Shown here: piece by piece, positions 6,118 through 10,301 of the stretch
Layout of the letters: each line of letters opens with the position of its first letter
How positions within the stretch are numbered: position 1 is the stretch's first letter
Assembly: GCF_051962475.1 (NCBI RefSeq)
Contig: NZ_JBQCCF010000002.1
Location: 1 to 10,301, forward strand
Length of the DNA: 10,301 nucleotides
Origin: Dyella_A sp051962475
GTDB lineage: Bacteria > Pseudomonadota > Gammaproteobacteria > Xanthomonadales > Rhodanobacteraceae
Direction: 5' to 3'
The notes under the pieces: model-generated
The model's database searches: none
What the model was told of the DNA's origin: nothing
Seen by the model: only the letters and a program-made list of their open reading frames with translations
Translations under genes and position numbers: made by a program

Positions 6118-6675
6118 ATGCCCATTTCGATCGACAGCGAAGGCGAGCCCATGACAGACCACGCGCCACCCGACGTCGCCATGCTGGCTCGCCTGTATGG
6201 ACGGCAGGTTTTCCAGGCCGCCTACCGGGTGCTCGGCCACGCCAGCCAGGCCGAGGACCTGCAGCAGGATGTGTTCCTGCGCGTGCTCGAACGGCCGACC
6301 GGACCGGTGGACTCCTGGCCGGCCTACCTGGTCACGCTGACCGCGCGGATGGCGATCGATCGCCTGCGCCGGGCGCAGCGTTGGCGGCGGCTCCTGCCGT
6401 CGTGGCGCGCCGCTGCACCGGCCGCCTTCGACAGCACCGAACAGAGCGCGATCCAGCACGAACGTTCCCGCCAGTTGCGCGACGCACTGGGCCGGCTGAA
6501 GCCGCGCGAGGCCGAGTGCTTCACCCTGCGCCACGTGCAGGGGCTGGAGATCGCCGAGATCGCCCGCGCCACCGGCATGAACAGCAACCACGTCAGCGTC
6601 TGCCTGCATCGCGCCGTCCGCGCGCTGGAAGCGCGCCTTGGCGAAACCGACCCCACTACCCCGGAGGTGCTGTGA
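6118..6675 (+). CDS. ECF-type RNA polymerase sigma factor (sigma-70 family)
   Basis: This is a small sigma factor (185 residues from the chosen start) that would direct core RNA polymerase to a few promoters. Sigma region 2 runs from about residue 27 (YGRQVFQAAYRVLG, AEDLQQDVFLRVLER, then MAIDRLRRAQRWRR). A linker of about 30 residues leads to region 4 (about 120-175: LGRLKPREAECFTLRHVQG, EIAEIARATGMN, VCLHRAVRALEARL), a helix-turn-helix for the -35 box. There is no region 3 or C-terminal extension, as usual for ECF factors. The ATG at 6118 is 8 bases after GGAG; in-frame starts at 6112 and 6151 (AGG 7 bases before) are alternatives, and the last is plausible because the conserved domain begins after it. 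The TGATG junction with the next gene implies translational coupling. The signal and regulon are unknown. Confidence 0.92.
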   Translation: MPISIDSEGEPMTDHAPPDVAMLARLYGRQVFQAAYRVLGHASQAEDLQQDVFLRVLERPTGPVDSWPAYLVTLTARMAIDRLRRAQRWRRLLPSWRAAAPAAFDSTEQSAIQHERSRQLRDALGRLKPREAECFTLRHVQGLEIAEIARATGMNSNHVSVCLHRAVRALEARLGETDPTTPEVL

Positions 6676-7433
6676 TGAACCCGACCCTCTCTGCCCGACT
6701 GACCACCCACCTGCGCGCCCTCGATGAGGGGCTGTCCGCGACCGCCACCGATACCGCCCAGCACAAGCTCGAGCAGCGCCTGGCCGGCCGACGCCAGAAC
6801 ACGGCGCAGCGCCGCTGGCTCGGCTGGACGGCGATCACCGCCACCGCCGCGCTGATGCTGGCACTGTTCCTGCTGCCCACCTCGCACGGCATCGCGTTCG
6901 ACGCGGTACAGAAGCGCCTGCGCGATTTCCACACGCTGACGCTGCAGATCGAGCAGCAGTCGCAAGGCATCGCGATGCCGCCGATCCGGGTGTGGATGAA
7001 CCGGGAGGGCGACGTGCGCACCGACTTCGGCACCGCCACCTCGGTCATCGTCAACGTGCGCGAACAGCGCATGCTCAGCCTGCTGCACGACAGCCACTTC
7101 GCGTTGCAGATGCCGCTGCCGGCCACCGGCAAGGCGGGCGACCCGCTGGCATGGCTGGAGCCGGTTCGTCGGTTCCAGGGCGAAGCGCGCAAGCTGCCGG
7201 GCACCCGGGTGATCGACGGCAGGCCGACCACGGGATGGGCGCTCGATGTGCAGGGCATGCACATCGTGATCTGGGCCGATGCCGATGCGTTGCCGCGCGC
7301 GGTCGAGATCGGCGGCAACGGCAGCCAGCTGCGCCAGACCATGCACGTGTCGATGGATACACCGATCGATCCGGCCACGTTCAGTACCGCCCTGCCGCCG
7401 GGCTATCGCCTGATGGCGCCGGACGCCGACTGA
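6675..7433 (+). CDS. Membrane-anchored LolA-like protein, putative partner/anti-sigma of the ECF factor
   Basis: The 252-residue protein has a cytoplasmic N-terminus of about 47 residues, one membrane helix (about 48-67, WLGWTAITATAALMLALFLL) and a periplasmic domain (73-252). The domain has the look of LolA/LolB-like outer-membrane lipoprotein-sorting folds found beside ECF sigma genes in several phyla: alternating strands with FDAVQKRL, VIVNVREQRMLSL, DPLAWL, VIDGRPTTGWAL, IVIWADADALPRAVEI and DPATFSTALPPGY. There is no HxxxCxxC zinc anti-sigma motif, so an anti-sigma role is inferred only from gene order, the TM topology and the one-base overlap with the sigma gene. GGAGG at 6663-6667, 7 bases ahead of the ATG, fixes the start. 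It could instead be a lipid- or envelope-sensing protein that does not bind sigma. Confidence 0.75.
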   Translation: MNPTLSARLTTHLRALDEGLSATATDTAQHKLEQRLAGRRQNTAQRRWLGWTAITATAALMLALFLLPTSHGIAFDAVQKRLRDFHTLTLQIEQQSQGIAMPPIRVWMNREGDVRTDFGTATSVIVNVREQRMLSLLHDSHFALQMPLPATGKAGDPLAWLEPVRRFQGEARKLPGTRVIDGRPTTGWALDVQGMHIVIWADADALPRAVEIGGNGSQLRQTMHVSMDTPIDPATFSTALPPGYRLMAPDAD

Positions 7434-7459
7434 GCCGGGCTCGCCCTACGGGCATCGCG

Positions 7460-7486
7460 CCGGGACGCCGCTTAGGGTCCCGGTTT
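7460..7486 (+). terminator. Possible terminator of the sigma/LolA-like operon
   Basis: CCGGGAC (7460-7466) and GTCCCGG (7477-7483) form a perfect 7-bp stem with a 10-base loop, followed by only three T residues. It lies 26 bases after the stop codon. The short T tract makes it a weaker candidate than the ahcY and ilvE terminators. Confidence 0.45.
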
Positions 7487-7574
7487 GTGGCGTCGGGCTT
7501 CGGCCTTTCGCCACCGGCGATGCCTCGTGGAAAGCCCGGCTGGGGTGACACGCACCACTCGCCGAGCTGGCGAG
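7487..7574 (+). other. Structured intergenic stretch with overlapping hairpins
   Basis: GTGGCG/CGCCAC (7487-7492 / 7509-7514) encloses GGC-TTCG-GCC, a UUCG tetraloop (7496-7505). CGGGCTT (7494-7500) can alternatively pair with AAGCCCG (7532-7538), excluding the first fold. A third dyad, CTCGCC/GGCGAG (7558-7563 / 7569-7574), lies just before the metF promoter. No reading frame is convincing and no known riboswitch core was recognised. It may be a decayed palindromic repeat or an RNA element. Confidence 0.35.
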
Positions 7575-7578
7575 CCTA

Positions 7579-7614
7579 GATATATCGCTTCATCGCGACA
7601 CAAGGATATATACT
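7579..7614 (+). promoter_or_regulatory. metF promoter with paired GATATAT elements
   Basis: GATATAT occurs at 7579-7585 and 7605-7611, 26 bases apart, in an AT-rich patch of otherwise GC-rich DNA. TATACT (7609-7614) is a good -10 box; the -35 position (around 7586-7591) is poor and falls right after the first GATATAT. Transcription would start near 7621, giving a leader of about 38 bases before the metF ATG. The arrangement suggests a regulator-controlled promoter. Methionine-cycle regulators known in proteobacteria include MetR, MetJ and the ArsR-family SahR; I cannot tell which, if any, acts here. Confidence 0.5.
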
Positions 7615-7658
7615 GTGGCCCCATGGCCTTCCATCCGCCTTTCCTGGAGACCGCGGCG

Positions 7659-8483
7659 ATGCCGGCGATCAGCTTTGAATTCTTTCCACCCAAGACCGAT
7701 CAGCAGCGCGCGCAGCTCGATCGCGCGGCGCAGTTGCTCAAGAAGGCGCAGCCCGATTACGCCTCGGTGACGTTCGGCGCGGGCGGCTCCACGCTCAGCT
7801 ACACCGGCGAGACGGTGGCCCGCCTGCACCGCGAGCATGGCCTCCCGGTGGCGCCGCACCTGTCTTGCATGGGCGGCACGCGCGCCGAGATCGCCGCCCT
7901 GCTAGACGGCTACCGCGCGGCCGGGTATCGCCGGATCGTGGCGCTGCGCGGCGACCTGCCCTCAGGCATGGCCTCGCCCGGCGACTTCCGTTATGCAGCC
8001 GAGCTGGTGCGCTTCATCCGCGAGCATTCGGGCGACCACTTCCACATCGAGGTAGCGGCCTACCCGGAAACCCACCCGCAGGCCGAGGACGCACTGGCCG
8101 ACCTGCGCCACTTCCAGGCCAAGGTCGAAGCGGGCGCAAACGGCGCGATCACGCAGTATTTCTTCAACCCCGATGCCTATTTCCGTTTTGTCGACGACGT
8201 GCGCGCGCTCGGCGTCACGGTACCGATCGTTCCGGGGATCATGCCGATCAGCAACTTCAGCCAGCTCAAGCGCTTCTCCGACGCCTGCGGCGCGGAGATC
8301 CCGCGCTGGATCGCCAAGCGCATGCAGGCGCACGGCGACGACGCCGAAGCGATCGCCGAACTCAGCGCACAGGTGGTCGCCGGGCTGTGCCGACGCCTGC
8401 TCGAGGGCGGCGCGCCAGGCCTGCACTTCTACACGCTGAATCGCGCCCGCCCCACCCTCGCCATACTCGACCTGCTGCACTGA
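7659..8483 (+). CDS. metF: 5,10-methylenetetrahydrofolate reductase
   Basis: MetF is a cytoplasmic FAD enzyme that reduces 5,10-methylene-THF to 5-methyl-THF, the methyl donor used to remake methionine from homocysteine, the product of AhcY. The 274-residue TIM-barrel protein shows SFEFFPPKT near the start (catalytic Glu7, equivalent to E. coli Glu28), ASVTFGAGGST, APHLSC, ALRGDLP with Asp99 (E. coli Asp120), EVAAYPETHP, KVEAGANGAITQYFF, PGIMPISNF and FYTLNRA, in the usual family order. It is shorter than E. coli MetF mainly because the N-terminal lead is short. The ATG at 7659 is preceded by GGAGA (7646-7650); an ATG at 7623 would sit almost on the predicted transcription start and adds a non-conserved tail, so I rejected it. 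Confidence 0.96.
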   Translation: MPAISFEFFPPKTDQQRAQLDRAAQLLKKAQPDYASVTFGAGGSTLSYTGETVARLHREHGLPVAPHLSCMGGTRAEIAALLDGYRAAGYRRIVALRGDLPSGMASPGDFRYAAELVRFIREHSGDHFHIEVAAYPETHPQAEDALADLRHFQAKVEAGANGAITQYFFNPDAYFRFVDDVRALGVTVPIVPGIMPISNFSQLKRFSDACGAEIPRWIAKRMQAHGDDAEAIAELSAQVVAGLCRRLLEGGAPGLHFYTLNRARPTLAILDLLH

Positions 8484-8514
8484 TCCGCCGTCGCCGCGGC
8501 GCTATGCTGCGACG

Positions 8515-9156
8515 ATGCGTCGGACTTCCCTCCTGCTGCTGGTGTGGCTGGCCATAGGGATCGGCCCGCGGCCGCTGCTTGCGCAGGAGGCGGGCATCCA
8601 TCGCTGCGTCGATCACGCCGGCCGCTTGGTCTTTACCGATCGCGTCTGTGCCGACGTGGACGCCACCCCCGCCCTGCCCGGCGACAACGCCGGGTCGGCC
8701 ACCTCGCCGGTGGATGCTCCGCCGCGGTACGAGGACCGCTCTGCGCAGCTGTGCGCCGCCACGCTGGATGCGCTGCGCCAGCAGATCGTGGACGCCTTCG
8801 CCGCTCGCGATCCCAACCGCCTGGCCGGCCTGATGCTGTGGGACGGCTACAGCCGACGCGGCGTGGTGGAGCAGATCCGCACGCTGGGAACGTTGATGCG
8901 CCAGCCGCTGCTCGATGTCGCCGACGACAGCCCCGTTCGCGTGCTGCAGACCGCCCCTAGTGCTGCGGCGCTCTACGATGCGAGCCGACCCTTGGGCCCC
9001 GAGGCGCAGTCGTCTGACACGGACATCGACGACGCCCGCCCGCCGGCCGCGATCACCCTGGTCACCGGCCCCGAAGACGCCAGCGGCGCCAGCACCTCCA
9101 CCCGGTTCGCGCTGGTGCCGCAGTCGGGCTGCCTGTGGCTGCGCCCGGCCGATTAG
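8515..9156 (+). CDS. Secreted DUF4124-like protein of unknown function
   Basis: The 213-residue protein begins with a Sec signal peptide (MRR, then LLLLVWLAIGIG, probable cleavage after LLA at about residue 23). The mature protein opens with IHRCVDHAGRLVFTDRVC, which fits the DUF4124 pattern of a short strand-rich unit with two cysteines (known in periplasmic proteins of gammaproteobacteria). The rest (about 70-213) is not recognised; it has helical LCAATLDALRQQIVDAFAARD and a C-terminal SGCLWLRP, giving four mature cysteines that could form two disulfides. The gene starts 31 bases after metF and may be co-transcribed, but TATGCT (8503-8508) lies 6 bases before the ATG and there is no clear ribosome site, so a leaderless transcript is possible. 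No function can be assigned. Confidence 0.8.
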   Translation: MRRTSLLLLVWLAIGIGPRPLLAQEAGIHRCVDHAGRLVFTDRVCADVDATPALPGDNAGSATSPVDAPPRYEDRSAQLCAATLDALRQQIVDAFAARDPNRLAGLMLWDGYSRRGVVEQIRTLGTLMRQPLLDVADDSPVRVLQTAPSAAALYDASRPLGPEAQSSDTDIDDARPPAAITLVTGPEDASGASTSTRFALVPQSGCLWLRPAD

Positions 9157-9176
9157 TGGCGCGCGAGCCGACCCGT

Positions 9177-9182
9177 TATCAT
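9177..9182 (+). promoter_or_regulatory. Possible -10 box of ilvE
   Basis: TATCAT matches four of six TATAAT positions and stands 15 bases upstream of GGAG (9198-9201), the ilvE ribosome site. It would give a leader of about 20 bases. No clear -35 is seen, and read-through from the metF side is equally possible because no terminator lies between 8483 and 9208. Confidence 0.35.
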
Positions 9183-9208
9183 GGGCGGTCCCCAACCGGA
9201 GAACCGTC

Positions 9209-10126
9209 ATGGCGCAGCAGTACCCCGAATGGATCTGGCAGAACGGCGAGATCAAGCCGTGGAAAGACGCCACCGCCCACGTGATGTCGCATGCGCTGCA
9301 CTACGGCTCCTCGGTGTTCGAGGGTATCCGCAGCTATGCCACGCCCGATGGCGCGGCGATCTTCCGCCTCACCGATCACCTCAAGCGCCTGTACCAGTCC
9401 GCGCGTATCTACGACATGGTGCTGCCGTACTCGCTAGACGAGCTTGCCACGGCCTGCCGCGAGGTGATCAAGAAGAACGGCTTCTCCGCCGCCTATCTGC
9501 GCCCGGTGGCCTATCGCGGCCTGGGCGGATTCGGCCTCTCCGCCGAAACCCCGATCGACGTGGCCGTGGCGACCTGGCCGATGGGTCCGTACCTCGGTCC
9601 GGAGGCGCTGGAAAAGGGCATCACCGCCTGCGTGTCGAGCTGGCAGCGCTTTGCGCCCAACACCATCCCGGCCGGCGCCAAGGCCGGCGGCAACTATCTC
9701 TCCGGCCAGCTGATCGCGCGTGAAGCGCGGCGCCTCGGCTTTGGCGAGGGCATCGCGATGGCCTCCACCGGCCTGCTCAGCGAAGGTGCCGGCGAGAACC
9801 TGTTCCTGGTGTTCGACGGCGTGCTGCACACCACCCCGGCCAGCGCCTCGATCCTCACCGGCATCACCCGCGACACGATCAAGGTGCTGGCGCGCGAGGA
9901 AGGCATCGAAGTGGTCGAGCGCGACATCCCGCGCGAGTACCTGTACCTGTGCGACGAGCTGCTGATGTGCGGCACCGCCGCGGAGATCACGCCGATCAAC
10001 TCGGTCGACGGCAAGCAGATCGGCAACGGCACCGCCGGCCGCGTCACCCGCCGCCTGCAGGAGCTGTACTTCGGCCTGTTCGACGGCAGCACCAGCGACA
10101 AGTGGGGCTGGCTGGAAGCAGTCTGA
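9209..10126 (+). CDS. ilvE: Branched-chain amino acid aminotransferase
   Basis: IlvE is a cytoplasmic fold-type IV PLP enzyme that makes leucine, isoleucine and valine from their 2-oxo acids with glutamate as amino donor. The 305-residue product matches the E. coli enzyme (309) almost throughout: HALHYGSSVFEGIR (28-41), YLRPVAYRG, IPAGAKAGGNYLSGQL with the PLP Lys158, LSEGAGENLF, SILTGITRDTI, CGTAAEITPINSVDG and the C-terminal DKWGWLEAV. The start is set by GGAG (9198-9201), 7 bases before the ATG, and by MAQQYPEWIWQNG at the conserved N-terminus; a longer in-frame extension overlaps the gene upstream and is not credible. D-amino-acid or aminodeoxychorismate lyase relatives share the fold, but the tail and the GTAAEITP motif favour IlvE. 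Confidence 0.97.
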   Translation: MAQQYPEWIWQNGEIKPWKDATAHVMSHALHYGSSVFEGIRSYATPDGAAIFRLTDHLKRLYQSARIYDMVLPYSLDELATACREVIKKNGFSAAYLRPVAYRGLGGFGLSAETPIDVAVATWPMGPYLGPEALEKGITACVSSWQRFAPNTIPAGAKAGGNYLSGQLIAREARRLGFGEGIAMASTGLLSEGAGENLFLVFDGVLHTTPASASILTGITRDTIKVLAREEGIEVVERDIPREYLYLCDELLMCGTAAEITPINSVDGKQIGNGTAGRVTRRLQELYFGLFDGSTSDKWGWLEAV

Positions 10127-10150
10127 CGCTCACCATCCCTGCGCAGAACA

Positions 10151-10179
10151 AAACGCCCCGCACCGCGGGGCGTTTTTTT
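10151..10179 (+). terminator. Rho-independent terminator of ilvE
   Basis: AAACGCCCCGC (10151-10161) and GCGGGGCGTTT (10165-10175) form an 11-bp stem with a 3-base loop, and a run of seven T (10173-10179) follows. The A run on the 5' side means it could also act from the other strand. It starts 25 bases after the ilvE stop. Confidence 0.93.
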
Positions 10180-10187
10180 AACCACCC

Positions 10188-10301
10188 GTAGGAGCCCCGG
10201 GCCGGGGGGCAAGAGGAGTGGATGTGGTGTGTTAAAAAAAAAAAAAAAAAACCCCCAACGGGGGCGAAAAAAACCAACGGGATATTTGTTAAAAAAAAAT
10301 T
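10188..10301. repeat. REP-like GTAGGAGC element degrading into low-complexity contig end
   Basis: GTAGGAGCCC (10188-10197) is the exact inverse of 89-98. It is followed by G-rich sequence, an 18-base A run (10234-10251), CCCCC, GGGGG and further A runs (10267-10273, 10291-10299), in the same order as the complement of 1-98. No gene is supported. I read this as the same repeat family in inverted orientation, blurred by assembly or sequencing error; the bases past about 10200 are unreliable. Confidence 0.6.

Noticed and set aside
7434..7658. A SAM or other riboswitch upstream of metF.
   Set aside because: No conserved core of a known SAM, SAH or cobalamin class is visible, and the likely metF promoter lies downstream of the structured part.
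10210..10301. The A runs as a poly(A) tail or eukaryotic sequence.
   Set aside because: They are interleaved with C and G homopolymers and mirrored at the opposite end, which fits an assembly or repeat artefact better.

Overview
The window looks like one whole assembly contig from a high-GC gammaproteobacterium. The order Xanthomonadales, probably Rhodanobacteraceae (Rhodanobacter/Dyella/Luteibacter type), is the best guess from the style of the proteins (PEP carboxylase with a SASRGGG glycine loop, short MetF, long AhcY). The genus cannot be fixed by eye. Seven protein genes are well supported: two on the minus strand at the left and five on the plus strand. The interior is clean, gene-dense chromosomal sequence. 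The outermost ~100 bases at each end are homopolymer-rich and look like collapsed repeat or assembly noise.

Left part (minus strand): ppc (PEP carboxylase, 1519-4254) is followed downstream by an HlyD-type periplasmic adaptor gene (109-1362), probably the first gene of an exporter operon that runs off the left end. The 156-base gap between them holds a near-consensus sigma-54 promoter (GG-N10-GC) ending at the adaptor start codon. Three imperfect dyads at exactly 20-base centre spacing lie 90-130 bases upstream of the predicted transcription start, the usual place for an enhancer-binding protein.

Centre: ppc and ahcY are divergent, sharing a 293-base region. On the ahcY side it carries a -10 box and a SAH riboswitch with a fully paired P1 and a co-varied pseudoknot. 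A stem that can sequester the ahcY ribosome binding site shares two bases with that pseudoknot. ahcY (S-adenosylhomocysteine hydrolase) ends at a strong intrinsic terminator.

Right part (plus strand): an ECF sigma factor gene, preceded by an ECF-style promoter, overlaps by one base a gene for a membrane-anchored LolA-like protein, a likely sigma partner. A structured intergenic region follows, then metF (5,10-methylenetetrahydrofolate reductase) behind an AT-rich promoter with two GATATAT elements, a small secreted DUF4124-like protein gene, and ilvE (branched-chain aminotransferase) with a strong terminator.

The genes combine methyl-cycle metabolism (AhcY clears SAH to homocysteine; MetF supplies methyl-THF for remethylation), branched-chain amino acid synthesis and anaplerotic carbon supply. 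Placed between or beside them are two signal-responsive units: the sigma/LolA-like pair and the sigma-54-driven exporter. No CRISPR array, tRNA, rRNA or intact mobile element was seen. The longest gene-free stretch is 293 bases (4255-4547).
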